From Propionivibrio sp. (GTDB taxonomy: Bacteria; Pseudomonadota; Gammaproteobacteria; Burkholderiales; Rhodocyclaceae): DNA of 36,997 bases. Under the pieces are notes generated by a model, which ran no database searches, was not told the origin of the DNA, and saw only the letters and a list, made by a program, of their open reading frames with translations. The stretch is taken from positions 1 through 36,997 of the forward strand of contig NZ_JAGOIT010000028.1 of assembly GCF_017995515.1 (NCBI RefSeq). Direction: 5' to 3'. The translations under genes were made by a program, and so were the position numbers. Below are positions 7,515 to 16,068 of this stretch, in pieces (positions within the stretch are counted from its first letter, which is position 1; the number at the start of each line of letters is the position of its first letter).

Positions 7515-8969
7515 CTACTTGCGCCAGAAAGCCGGCGTCAGCACGACAAGCAGGGTGAAGATCTCGAGGCGACCGAGCAGCATGGCGAAGGTGCATACCC
7601 AGGTCTGGAAGTCGTTGAGCACCGCAAACGTCGTCGAGGGTCCGACCTGGCCGAGGCCCGGGCCGGTGTTGTTGATGCTGGCGACCACGGCCGAGAAGGC
7701 GGTGACGATGTCGAGACCCGACAGCGAGAGGAGCAGGGTCATCGAGACGATGCAGGCGACGTAGACGAAGCCGAAGGCGAGCACGGCGAACAGGATATTG
7801 ACCGGCACCACCTCGGAGCCGATCCTGACCTGATAGACGGCGTTCGGATGGATGGCGCGCACGAGTTCGCGATTGACCTGCTTGTAGAGCAAGAGCGCGC
7901 GGATCATCTTGATGCCGCCACCCGTGGACCCGGCGCTGGTCGCGAAGCTGCACAGGAAGAGCATCCACAATGGCGCAAACATCGGCCACAGGGCGAAATC
8001 CACAGAGGCGAACCCGGTCGTCGTGGCAATTGATATGACGTTGAACGCCGAACGACGCAAGGCCTCAAGGGCGTCCGGATAAATCTGGTAGTAAATCAGG
8101 AACGCTGCAATTCCGATCACGCTGCCCAGCGTCACGACCAGATACCAGCCGGCCTCCGGATCGACGCGGTACGGGCGCAGACTGCGCCCTCTGATAGCCA
8201 GGAAATGCGTTGCGAAGTTCATGCCGGCGAGCAGCATGAAGACGATGGCGACGCACTCGATGGCGACCGAGTTGAAATAGCCGAAACTCGCGTCGTGGCT
8301 CGAGAAGCCGCCCAGACCCATTGTCGAAAAGGTGTGCATGATCGCGTCGAGCCAGCTCATGCCCGCCCAGCGGTAAGCGGCAAAGCAACACAATGAGATG
8401 CCGGTGTAGACGCCCCACAACCCCTTGGCCGTTTCGGCGATGCGCGGCGTCATCTTCGAGTCCTTCATCGGCCCCGGCGTTTCGGCCTTGAACATCTGCC
8501 GGCCGCCGATGCCGAGCAGCGGCAGCACGGCAACGGCGAGAACGATCAGCCCCATGCCGCCCAGCCAGACGAGCTGCGTGCGCCAGAAGTTGATCGACGC
8601 CGGCAGATCGTCTAGCCCGGTCAGGATCGTCGCGCCGGTCGTCGTCAACCCGGAGACGGCCTCGAAGTAGGCGTCGGTGAACCCGATGCGCAGCCCGATC
8701 ATCAGCGGCAGCGCGGCAAACACGGGCAGCACGGTCCACACCAGCGCCACCATCAGGAAGCCGTCGCGAATGCGCAGGTCGCGCTTGCTCTTGCGCGTGA
8801 CGTACGCCAGCAGAGCGCCGGTCGCCAAGGTCAAGGCAATCGCCTCGTCGAACGTGCTTTCGGCGCCGTCGTGCAGCAGCCACGATACCGCCACCGGCAA
8901 GAGCATCGTCAGCCCGAACATCAGGATGACGAGCGACAGAACGTGGAGGACCGGCATCAGGCTGCGCAT
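7515..8969 (-). CDS. trkH: Trk potassium uptake system, membrane subunit TrkH
   Basis: Product of 484 aa, the K+-translocating inner-membrane subunit that pairs with the TrkA NAD-binding ring. About ten hydrophobic segments are visible, starting with [28 protein letters not shown]. Selectivity-loop-like segments recur four times, as in the family: [31 protein letters not shown] and NNTGPGLG. The Gly in each is the K+-filter position. The intracellular gate segment [13 protein letters not shown] follows the third. The length matches E. coli TrkH (483 aa). The gene starts 9 bp after the trkA stop, so the two are in one operon in the order trkA-trkH. The ATG at 8969 has no strong ribosome binding site; a second ATG at 8957 is possible. 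Confidence 0.96.
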   Translation of the reverse strand: MRSLMPVLHVLSLVILMFGLTMLLPVAVSWLLHDGAESTFDEAIALTLATGALLAYVTRKSKRDLRIRDGFLMVALVWTVLPVFAALPLMIGLRIGFTDAYFEAVSGLTTTGATILTGLDDLPASINFWRTQLVWLGGMGLIVLAVAVLPLLGIGGRQMFKAETPGPMKDSKMTPRIAETAKGLWGVYTGISLCCFAAYRWAGMSWLDAIMHTFSTMGLGGFSSHDASFGYFNSVAIECVAIVFMLLAGMNFATHFLAIRGRSLRPYRVDPEAGWYLVVTLGSVIGIAAFLIYYQIYPDALEALRRSAFNVISIATTTGFASVDFALWPMFAPLWMLFLCSFATSAGSTGGGIKMIRALLLYKQVNRELVRAIHPNAVYQVRIGSEVVPVNILFAVLAFGFVYVACIVSMTLLLSLSGLDIVTAFSAVVASINNTGPGLGQVGPSTTFAVLNDFQTWVCTFAMLLGRLEIFTLLVVLTPAFWRK

Positions 8970-8978
8970 GGCAATGGC

Positions 8979-10415
8979 TCAGAAGAAGTGGAACCCGACT
9001 TCGAACAGCTTCTCGACCTTCTTCACGACCTTCTTGCTCATGCAGAAGACGATGACGTGGTCACCGCTCTCGATCATCACCTCCTTGTGTGCGATCAGCA
9101 CCTGGCCGCGTTCGGCCTTGGCGCTCACCTCGTAGCCGGAGGGATTGTCCGGTGCGTCCATCCCGCTGCCGCGCACGATCGCCGCGACGATGGCGCCCTC
9201 GATCGGCGGCAGCTCGCCGACCCGGCGCCCGACGACGCGCGAGCTCTTGGGATCGCCGTGCACGACGAGTTCGATCGCCTCGGCCGCGCCGCGCCGGAGG
9301 CTGTGCACCTTGACGACGAAGCCGCGCCGCACGCGCGTCAGCAAGTCGCCGATCGAGACCAGTGCCGGCGAGATGGCGATGTCGATCGGCCCGCCCTGCA
9401 CCAGCTCGGCGTACACGCGCCGGTTGATCAGCGCCAGCACGCGCTTGCAGCCCAGGTTCTTGGCCAGCGACGCCGACATGATGTTGTCCTCGTCGTCGTT
9501 GGTCAGCGCCATGAACAGATCGGATTCATCGATCGCTTCCTGCTGCAACAGCTCCTCGTCGGTCGCGTCGCCGAGCAGCACGAGGCCGTTGCCGAGCTGG
9601 TTGGCAATGAACTGCGACCGGCCGCTGTTGTGGTCGATCAGCTTGACCATGCAGCGCCCTTCCAGGCGTTTGGCGACGCGCAGCCCGATGTTGCCGCCGC
9701 CGGCGATGATGACGCGCCTGACCGGCTTGGTCATCCGCCGCAGCTCGACGAGGACGCGCCGGATGTGCGCCTCGGCGGCGAGCACGAAGACCTCGTCGCC
9801 TTCCTCGAGGACCGTGTCGCCGGTCGGTGTGATCGGATGGTCGCGGCGGTAGACGGCGGCGATGCGCGCCTCGATGCCGTCACCCAGGTGTTCACTCATT
9901 TCCTTGAGTGGACGACCGACCATCAGGCCGTCGGCATACACGCGCAGGCCGACGAGCGCAACGAGACCGCCGGCGAACGAGAGCACCTGCAAGGCTTCGG
10001 GGAAATCGACGAGCTTGATCAGGTAGTCGGTAATCACCTGCTCGGGGCAGAGTGCGTAGCTGACGGCGAAGTTGTCTTCGTTGAGCAGTTCAGGGCGGTC
10101 GAAATACTCGCGCGAGCGCAGGCGGGCGATACGCGTCGGTACATGGAAGAGGCTGTGCGCGAGTTTGCAGGCGACGAGGTTGGTCTGGTCGCTCTTGGTC
10201 AGCGCGATCAGCATGTCGGCGTCCTCGATGCCGGCATCGCGCAGGGTCGAGGGCAGGACCGCGTTGCCGACGACCGTGCGCAGGTCGTAGCGGATCTGCA
10301 GGTTTTCCAGGCAGGTGCGATCGGTGTCGACGACCGTGATGTCGTTCTTTTCCGAGACGAGACTCTGCGCGACGCTGGAGCCGACCTGGCCGGCCCCGAG
10401 AATGACGATTCTCAT
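8979..10415 (-). CDS. trkA: Trk potassium uptake protein TrkA (NAD-binding gating subunit)
   Basis: Product of 478 aa with the duplicated RCK layout. The first Rossmann domain opens MRIVILGAGQVGSSVAQSL (GxGxxG, acidic residue in VVDTD near 34-36) and is followed by a TrkA_C domain. A second Rossmann domain (RRVIIAGGGNIGLRVAKRL, from about residue 233) and a second TrkA_C domain follow, the latter ending with VLIAHKEVMIESGDHVIVF. It is a peripheral cytoplasmic protein that binds NAD(H)/ATP and gates TrkH. A purine-rich AGGGGGG motif lies 4 nt before the ATG at 10415. It sits between ntrX and trkH on the same strand; E. coli has rsmB-trkA, so the ntrYX block here lies inside that linkage. Confidence 0.96.
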   Translation of the reverse strand: MRIVILGAGQVGSSVAQSLVSEKNDITVVDTDRTCLENLQIRYDLRTVVGNAVLPSTLRDAGIEDADMLIALTKSDQTNLVACKLAHSLFHVPTRIARLRSREYFDRPELLNEDNFAVSYALCPEQVITDYLIKLVDFPEALQVLSFAGGLVALVGLRVYADGLMVGRPLKEMSEHLGDGIEARIAAVYRRDHPITPTGDTVLEEGDEVFVLAAEAHIRRVLVELRRMTKPVRRVIIAGGGNIGLRVAKRLEGRCMVKLIDHNSGRSQFIANQLGNGLVLLGDATDEELLQQEAIDESDLFMALTNDDEDNIMSASLAKNLGCKRVLALINRRVYAELVQGGPIDIAISPALVSIGDLLTRVRRGFVVKVHSLRRGAAEAIELVVHGDPKSSRVVGRRVGELPPIEGAIVAAIVRGSGMDAPDNPSGYEVSAKAERGQVLIAHKEVMIESGDHVIVFCMSKKVVKKVEKLFEVGFHFF

Positions 10416-10452
10416 TTTTCCCCCCTGCCGCGTGGTTTCCCGTCAGAGTCTG

Positions 10453-10494
10453 TAAAAAAACTCAAAATCCACCACGGAGGACTCTGTGGTGGAT
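10453..10494 (-). terminator. Intrinsic terminator between ntrX and trkA
   Basis: Perfect 9-bp inverted repeat (ATCCACCAC at 10467-10475, complement at 10486-10494). A smaller GAG/CTC pairing lies inside the loop. Read on the minus strand, the hairpin is followed by TTTTGAGTTTTTTT (complement of 10453-10466), a long U-rich tail. It begins 24 nt past the ntrX stop codon and so ends the rsmB-ntrYX transcript before trkA. trkA therefore probably has its own promoter in the remaining 40 bp or relies on read-through. Confidence 0.85.
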
Positions 10495-10518
10495 GTTTCG
10501 GCATTTACTCACAACCTC

Positions 10519-11781
10519 TCAGGCTTCCTGTTCTTCGCTGCGCCGACCGGTGCTCAACCCCAATTGCTTCAACTTGCGGTACAGGTGCGTGCGTTCCAGC
10601 CCGGTCCTGTCGGCAATCCGCGTCATGTTGCCGTTTTCGCCCTTCAGGTGATGCTCGAAGTATAGACGCTCGAACGCCTCGCGCGCCTCGCGCAGCGGCT
10701 GGTTGAAGAGCGGCAGCGCGGGCGGCGCCTTCGGCGTCGGCGTGACGTCGCGCTCGAGCACGCTGTTGACGTCATCCACTGTGATTTCATCTTCAAGCGC
10801 CGCGAGCGCGAGGTTGCGCACCGCCGCCAGCAGCTCGGCCCACTCGCCCTGCCAGTGATGCAGGCGCAAGGCGTTGAGCGCCGCGCTCGAGAAGCGCCGC
10901 GCAGGAACTTCGTTGCGCTCGACCAGGTGCGAAAGGAGAATGCCGGCGATTTCCGGCACGTCGTCGGGGTGGCTGGAGAGCTGCGGCAAGGCCACCCAGA
11001 CTTCGCCTAGGCGCGCCAGCAGCGCCGGTTCCCAGCCGGCTTCGCCGAGCGTCGAGATCGAATGCGTAGACGCGGCAACCAGCTGCAGGTTGTGCTTTTC
11101 CAGGCGTTCGAGCGCGTAGACGAGGTTCTTCTGCTGCAGCTTGCCGAGCAGCATCAGATCGGAGACAAAGAGGATGCCGCCGGCGGCGTTGGCGAGCATC
11201 TCGTGCGTCAGCGGCGCGCTCGATGCCGACAGGTCGAGCCAGGCCATCTTCGGTGCCTGCAAGGTACGCGCGCAGATTTCGGCGATGCTGCCGGTGGCGC
11301 TCTTGAGCAGGAGCACCGAAGTCTTGGCCGCGGCCTGTTCGAGCCGCTTCCTGAGATCCTTGAGCAGCGGCGAACGCGAGAAGGCATCAAGCGTGAGCGG
11401 CGGCTTCTGCGGCGCGACTTCGTGCTTCAAGGCCTTCTTCACCGTCGCCAGCAGCTTTTGCAGGGCGATCGGCTTCTCCAGGAAATCGACCGCGCCGACG
11501 CGCGTCGCTTCGACCGCCGAGTCGATTGTGCCGTGCCCGGACATCATCACCACCGGCATCGTCAGCAGACCGCCGGCCGACCATTCCTTGAGCAGCGAGA
11601 TGCCGTCGGTATCGGGCATCCAGATGTCGAGGAGGACGAGGTCGGGGCGCATTTCGCCGCGCACCCGCCGCGCCTCGGCCGCGTTCTCGGCCAACGAGAC
11701 GCTGTGCCCCTCGTCGGACAGGATCTCCGAGAGCAGCTCGCGGATGCCCATTTCGTCGTCGACCACCAGAATTTTCGCCAT
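10519..11781 (-). CDS. ntrX: NtrX-family response regulator with a degenerate AAA+ domain
   Basis: Product of 420 aa: receiver domain (1-125, phosphoacceptor Asp52 in LVLLDIWMP, Lys in DFLEKPI), a central region (about 135-325) in the sigma-54 activator position, and a Fis-type helix-turn-helix (about 375-412, NMTRIADRTGLERTHLYRKLKQLGL in pieces). The partner kinase gene ntrY ends 12 bp upstream. The central domain lacks the usual GxxGxGKE Walker A (LLLKSATGSIAEICA stands there) and the Walker B LLDE (GGILFVSDL instead), and has no GAFTGA loop at all. It therefore should neither hydrolyse ATP nor remodel sigma-54 polymerase, and may act as an ordinary DNA-binding repressor or activator. The reading frame is intact over its whole length and the ends are well conserved, so this is not simple decay. 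Confidence 0.88.
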   Translation of the reverse strand: MAKILVVDDEMGIRELLSEILSDEGHSVSLAENAAEARRVRGEMRPDLVLLDIWMPDTDGISLLKEWSAGGLLTMPVVMMSGHGTIDSAVEATRVGAVDFLEKPIALQKLLATVKKALKHEVAPQKPPLTLDAFSRSPLLKDLRKRLEQAAAKTSVLLLKSATGSIAEICARTLQAPKMAWLDLSASSAPLTHEMLANAAGGILFVSDLMLLGKLQQKNLVYALERLEKHNLQLVAASTHSISTLGEAGWEPALLARLGEVWVALPQLSSHPDDVPEIAGILLSHLVERNEVPARRFSSAALNALRLHHWQGEWAELLAAVRNLALAALEDEITVDDVNSVLERDVTPTPKAPPALPLFNQPLREAREAFERLYFEHHLKGENGNMTRIADRTGLERTHLYRKLKQLGLSTGRRSEEQEA

Positions 11782-11793
11782 CTTCCGTTCTCT

Positions 11794-13932
11794 CTACTGT
11801 TCTCTTTTTTGTCTGTGTTCGTGGCCCGACGCCAGCGGCAAGCGAATGCACACTTCGGCGCCCGTCGGCTGCAGGTTGTTGATGCGGATCCTGCCCTGGT
11901 GCTCGTCGACGATCTTCTTGACGATCGCCAGGCCAAGGCCGGTACCGCGCGTCTTGGTCGTTACGTAGGGTTCGAAGACACGCGCGATGATCTCGGGCGG
12001 GAAACCCGGCCCGTGATCGGCGACGACCATCTCCACCGTTTCGTCGACCTGGCGCGTCGCAATCTCGATGCGCGCGTGCGCCAGGTCTTCCTGCGCGTCT
12101 TCGGCGTTGCGCAGGAGATTATGGATGATCTGCCGCCACTGGCTGGCGTCGCCCCAGACGGCCGGCAAGTCGGCGGCCAGATCGGCGGCGATCGTCGCGT
12201 TCGAGGTCTCGTACAGGCCGAGCACCTCGCGGATCAGCGCGTTCAGGTCGAGGCGCGCCAGCTCGGGTGCCGGCATGCGCGCGTAATCGGAGAATTCATT
12301 GACCATGCGCTTCATCGCCTGCACCTGGTTGATGATCGTCTGCGTCGAGCGGTCGAGCATTTCGGCGTCGGCGCCGGCGAGCTTGTCGGCGAACTTCATC
12401 TGCATGCGCTCGGCCGAGAGCTGGATCGGCGTCAGCGGGTTCTTGATCTCGTGCGCCAGGCGGCGCGCGACTTCGCCCCAGGCGGCGCTGCGCTGCGCGG
12501 CGACGAGGCTGGTGACGTCGTCGAAGACGACGACGTAGCCGCCGTGCGCCCCTTCCGGCAACTGCGTGCCGCGCAGGAGCAGCATCTTCGGCGCCCCGCC
12601 CGGCTCGTCGAGCTGGATCTGCGTCTGCCACTCCTTGCCGCCGTGCTCGGCGAAGGCGTTGCGGATCGCCTGTCCGAACACCTGCTCGCGCGGCCAGGCG
12701 TCGACCGTCTCGCTGACGAGGCCGGTGAAGTCGTCCTCGAGAATCGCCTGCGCGCCGGCATTCACCGTGCGCAGCATGAAGCGGCGATCGAAGACGAGGA
12801 CGCCGGCCGAGAGGCTGGCGAGGATCGATTCGAGGTAGGCGCGCGCCGATTCGACCTCGGCGCGGTGGCGCTCGGTGTCGCGCCGCGCGTCGTCGAGCTG
12901 GCGCGTCATGCGGTTGAACGACTGCGTCAGCACGCCGAGTTCGTCGCGGCTGTAGATCGCCTGGCGCGGCGTGAAGTCGCCGGCGGCGACGGCCTGCGTG
13001 CCCTCGGCGAGGATCGAGAGCGGCGCCGACAGCCGGCGGGCCAGCACGTAGGCCGTGGCGATCGCCGTGAACAGCGCGAGCAGTACGGTCAGCGTCAGCG
13101 TCATCGCGTAGATGCGCGTCAGGCCCTGGCGCCCGAGCGACAGCTCCTGGTAGTCGCGATAGACCTGCTGCACGCGCTCGGCGTTGAGCGCCAGTCCCTC
13201 GGGCACTTCCTGCGTCAGCTGCAGGACGCGCGTCTCCTTGCCGAGACCGGCCGGCGCCACCGTGACGAGGACACGCAACAGCAGATGGTTGTCACCGGCA
13301 CTTTCTATCCCGCGATAACCGCGCCCGACGCGCGCCTGGCGCAGCTGGTCGCTGGTCGGCTGCTCCGGCATGAAGGCGGCGAGTTCGCTCGTCGCCGTCG
13401 CCAGCAACTGGCCACTGGTGCTGAACAGGGCGACGTACTGCACGCCGGTCTGGTCGCGCAGATTGCTCAGCGCCGTACGCCGCTTGCCGTCACTCAGATC
13501 GCTCAGTTCGAGGGCGATGGTCTGGCCCTTGTCGGCGAGGTCGTCGAGCAGCGAATCGAGCGCGCTGCGGCCGAGGTTGAGTCCCGATTCGAGCGCCTTC
13601 TCGACGCGCACATCGAACCAGGTCTCGATGCTCTTGGTGACGAACTGGACCGACACCGCATAGACGAGGACGCCGGGCAGCACGGCCATCAGGCCGAACA
13701 TCAGCATCAGGCGCAGCTTCAGGCGCGAACCGAAGACCTTGGCCCGGTGCTCCAGCCAGAGCGCGCGCACCTGCCAGCCGATGAGCGTGAACAGCGACAG
13801 CGCAACGACGGCGTTCAGCCCGAGCAGCCACGGATAGTGGCGGGCGAAGAGCGCCGTGTTGGCCGTCGCCGAGGCGAGGAGAAAGAGGAGGATGCCGCCG
13901 AACGAGGCCGCAACGATGATCAGGCGCTTCAT
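11794..13932 (-). CDS. ntrY: NtrY-family sensor histidine kinase
   Basis: Product of 712 aa in the inner membrane. Two hydrophobic segments near the N-terminus (about 5-24 and 31-54) and a third (75-97) precede a periplasmic sensor region (98-278). A fourth segment (about 280-303, TLTLTVLLALFTAIATAYVL) leads into HAMP (304-358), PAS (about 370-480), HisKA with phosphoacceptor His494 (RRLAHEIKNPLTPIQLSAERM in parts), and HATPase_c with the N-box HNLLRNAEDA and G-boxes DHGPGFP and GTGLGLAIVKKI. NtrY kinases phosphorylate NtrX and are linked to nitrogen, redox or envelope control depending on the species. The ATG at 13932 overlaps the DUF4390 stop by 4 bp, so translation is coupled. Confidence 0.93.
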   Translation of the reverse strand: MKRLIIVAASFGGILLFLLASATANTALFARHYPWLLGLNAVVALSLFTLIGWQVRALWLEHRAKVFGSRLKLRLMLMFGLMAVLPGVLVYAVSVQFVTKSIETWFDVRVEKALESGLNLGRSALDSLLDDLADKGQTIALELSDLSDGKRRTALSNLRDQTGVQYVALFSTSGQLLATATSELAAFMPEQPTSDQLRQARVGRGYRGIESAGDNHLLLRVLVTVAPAGLGKETRVLQLTQEVPEGLALNAERVQQVYRDYQELSLGRQGLTRIYAMTLTLTVLLALFTAIATAYVLARRLSAPLSILAEGTQAVAAGDFTPRQAIYSRDELGVLTQSFNRMTRQLDDARRDTERHRAEVESARAYLESILASLSAGVLVFDRRFMLRTVNAGAQAILEDDFTGLVSETVDAWPREQVFGQAIRNAFAEHGGKEWQTQIQLDEPGGAPKMLLLRGTQLPEGAHGGYVVVFDDVTSLVAAQRSAAWGEVARRLAHEIKNPLTPIQLSAERMQMKFADKLAGADAEMLDRSTQTIINQVQAMKRMVNEFSDYARMPAPELARLDLNALIREVLGLYETSNATIAADLAADLPAVWGDASQWRQIIHNLLRNAEDAQEDLAHARIEIATRQVDETVEMVVADHGPGFPPEIIARVFEPYVTTKTRGTGLGLAIVKKIVDEHQGRIRINNLQPTGAEVCIRLPLASGHEHRQKREQ

Positions 13933-14558
13933 CGACTGCCTTCCTCTTCGCTGACCGGCTCGTCTTCGGGCGAACTGACCGGCGCCGCCTCGGCGTTGAC
14001 GAAGGGCCAGCGCGCCCACTCCGACTCGAGGTTCCAGTCCTTGTTCGACAGGGCGCTCACCTGGAAGGTCTTGGGCATCTGCGTGAGATCGAGGCGCAGG
14101 CGCAGCTTCGCCGTACCCGTCTGGCCGACGCCGACTTCGCCCTTGTCGATGACGACCCAGTTGCGCAGGCGCGACATCACGCGCAACGCTTCTTCCAGCG
14201 ACGGAAAGCTCTGATGCAGACCGCCGGTGGACACGCGGTACTGGCGTGTCAGGGCGTGGTAGTAGAGCTGGAAGGTCTTGTTGCGCCGCAGCACCTGCTC
14301 GTCGAACCAGTACCAGCGCGACTTGCTCAGCTCGAACTCGGCCGCGAAGTAGAGGACCACGCCCTTGTTCACCGCTTCTTCGAGACGGTGGTTGAAGTTG
14401 ATGTTGAAGTCGGCGGAAGCGACGTACTCGCCGTCGTCGAGCACCAGCTGCGGATTGCGCACGCTGATGCCGGTTCCCGCCGCCAGGGCTACCTGCGCAC
14501 AAAGCCACAGGAAGAGTGCGGCGAGGAAGAACCTAGTCCGGCTTGCGCAGCAAGGCAT
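13929..14558 (-). CDS. DUF4390 domain-containing secreted protein
   Basis: Product of 209 aa. The N-terminal signal peptide (TRFFLAALFLWLCAQVALAAG, cleavage after ALA near residue 26) is followed by a beta-rich domain. It has the family segments LDDGEYVASADFNINFNHRLEEAVNKG, YFAAEFELSKSRWYWFDE and LYYHALTRQYRVSTGG here given in pieces, typical of DUF4390. The C-terminus is an acidic tail (SSPEDEPVSEEEGSR). The function is unknown. The family is consistently found just before ntrY in Betaproteobacteria, so a role in NtrY signal input in the periplasm is a reasonable guess but not shown. The start at 14558 overlaps the rsmB end by 26 bp, and its stop overlaps the ntrY start (ATGA). Confidence 0.88.
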   Translation of the reverse strand: MPCCASRTRFFLAALFLWLCAQVALAAGTGISVRNPQLVLDDGEYVASADFNINFNHRLEEAVNKGVVLYFAAEFELSKSRWYWFDEQVLRRNKTFQLYYHALTRQYRVSTGGLHQSFPSLEEALRVMSRLRNWVVIDKGEVGVGQTGTAKLRLRLDLTQMPKTFQVSALSNKDWNLESEWARWPFVNAEAAPVSSPEDEPVSEEEGSR

Positions 14559-15948
14559 AATAGAACCCGTCGCGGTCGTCCTGCGGCAACAGCCGCTCCT
14601 CGCTCACCCGCTGTGCGCCGGGCTGGCGCACGAGGAAGGCGTCGATCTGCGCACCGTTCTCTTCCGGGAAAACGGAGCACGTCGCGTAGAGCAAGCGGCC
14701 GCCCGGCTTGAGCACCGCCCAGAGGTCGTCGAGGATCTGCGCCTGCGCATGCACCAGGCGCCGGATGTCGCTCTCGCGGCGCAACCGCTTGATGTCCGGA
14801 TGACGGCGGACGACGCCGGAGGCCGAACAGGGTACGTCGGCCAGAATCGCGTCGAACGGACGGCCGTCCCACCAGTGCTTTATATCGCTGCAATCGGCGG
14901 CCTTGACCTCGGCGCGCAGTCCGAGGCGCTGCAGGTTCTCCTCGATGCGCCGCGTGCGGCCGGCGTCGATGTCGAGCGCCACGAGGTCGAGGTCGGCCGA
15001 TTCCAGCAGGTGCGCCGTCTTGCCGCCGGGCGCCGCGCAGGCGTCGAGCACACGTGCGCCGGCGGCCGGCGCCAGCAGTTCGGCCGCGCGTTGCGCGCCG
15101 GCGTCCTGCACCGAGACGAGTCCGTCGAAAAAGCCGGGCAGGGCATCGACCGGCACCGCCCTCTCCAGCACCAGTCCGGCGTGACCCACCGGGCGCGCCG
15201 GGAGTCCGGCGGCCGCGAGCCGGCCGAGATAGTCGGCGACCGTGCCTCGGCGCAGATTGACGCGCAGCGTCATCGGCGGCGGCTCGTTGCCGGCGGCGAC
15301 GATCGCCTGCCAGTCGTCGCGATACGCCCGGCGCAGGCGCGCCAGCCACCAGCGCGGATGCTGGAAAACGGCCTCTTCATCCTGAGCCATCGCCGCCAGC
15401 AGCTCGGTACGCTGGCGCAGGAAGTTCCTGAGCACGCCGTTGACCAGCCCCTTGAAGACGCCGCCCGCCAGTTCGCCGGCGGCGATGACCGCCTGATCGA
15501 CGACCGTGTGCGGCGCATCGGGACGCGTGTCGAGGCGATACAGCGCGGCCAGCAGCAAGGCTTGCGTCTCGCCGTGCGTCAGCGGTTTGGTCATCAGCCG
15601 GCCGAGGATGAACTCACCCCAGCCGTAACGGCGCAGCACGCCGTAGGCAACATCCTGCGCCGCCGCGCGCGCCGAAGGCGGCTCCGACGCGAGGACGCCG
15701 AGCGCCTCGCTCAGGCTCTTGCCGGCATGGACGGCCGCCAGCACACGCGCCGCCAGCAACAGGCTCCAGCCGAGGGAGTCTGCGGCCAGCGCCGAGATCG
15801 ACGGCGACGTGGCAGCGGCCACCGGCCGATCCTTTTTGACGACGCGCACACGCCGCGACGCGGAGGGTGATGACGAAGGCGGAGAAGCAGGAGTGGATGT
15901 AGCCAAGGCGATGATTCGCAATGTGTTGAGGTTGATCGAGTTTAGCAT
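14533..15948 (-). CDS. rsmB: 16S rRNA (cytosine(967)-C(5))-methyltransferase RsmB
   Basis: Product of 471 aa. It methylates C967 of 16S rRNA with SAM. An N-terminal NusB-like RNA-binding domain (about 65-190, containing VAYGVLRRYGWGEFIL and LRNFLRQRTELL) precedes the Rossmann methyltransferase domain. Motif I is VLDACAAPGGKTAHLLE. Motif IV is ILADVPCSASGVVRRHPDIK with its Pro-Cys, and motif VI is LLYATCS with catalytic Cys424. The N-terminal about 45 residues before the NusB part are Ser/Pro-rich and unlike the family, so the true start may be further in. The ATG at 15948 is the first reasonable one but has no clear ribosome binding site. It heads the rsmB-DUF4390-ntrY-ntrX run and is divergent from the signalling islet. 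Confidence 0.95.
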   Translation of the reverse strand: MLNSINLNTLRIIALATSTPASPPSSSPSASRRVRVVKKDRPVAAATSPSISALAADSLGWSLLLAARVLAAVHAGKSLSEALGVLASEPPSARAAAQDVAYGVLRRYGWGEFILGRLMTKPLTHGETQALLLAALYRLDTRPDAPHTVVDQAVIAAGELAGGVFKGLVNGVLRNFLRQRTELLAAMAQDEEAVFQHPRWWLARLRRAYRDDWQAIVAAGNEPPPMTLRVNLRRGTVADYLGRLAAAGLPARPVGHAGLVLERAVPVDALPGFFDGLVSVQDAGAQRAAELLAPAAGARVLDACAAPGGKTAHLLESADLDLVALDIDAGRTRRIEENLQRLGLRAEVKAADCSDIKHWWDGRPFDAILADVPCSASGVVRRHPDIKRLRRESDIRRLVHAQAQILDDLWAVLKPGGRLLYATCSVFPEENGAQIDAFLVRQPGAQRVSEERLLPQDDRDGFYYALLRKPD

Positions 15949-16068
15949 GATGACGGCTGGCTCATCGCGCGCGCAGCGCCGTCGCAACGCCCGCTCCAGC
16001 ATCGGTGAAGTCTCGTCTCGCCGGGTGGTTTTTTTGCCGCCCTTTCCTTACTATCTCGCAACAGGGAA

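Noticed and set aside
11062-14214. Long plus-strand open frame (1050 codons) opposite ntrX and ntrY
   Set aside because: It is the antisense shadow of the GC-rich minus-strand genes. Its sequence is rich in Arg, Gln, Val and Asp with no domain, and the opposite strand encodes clear NtrX and NtrY.
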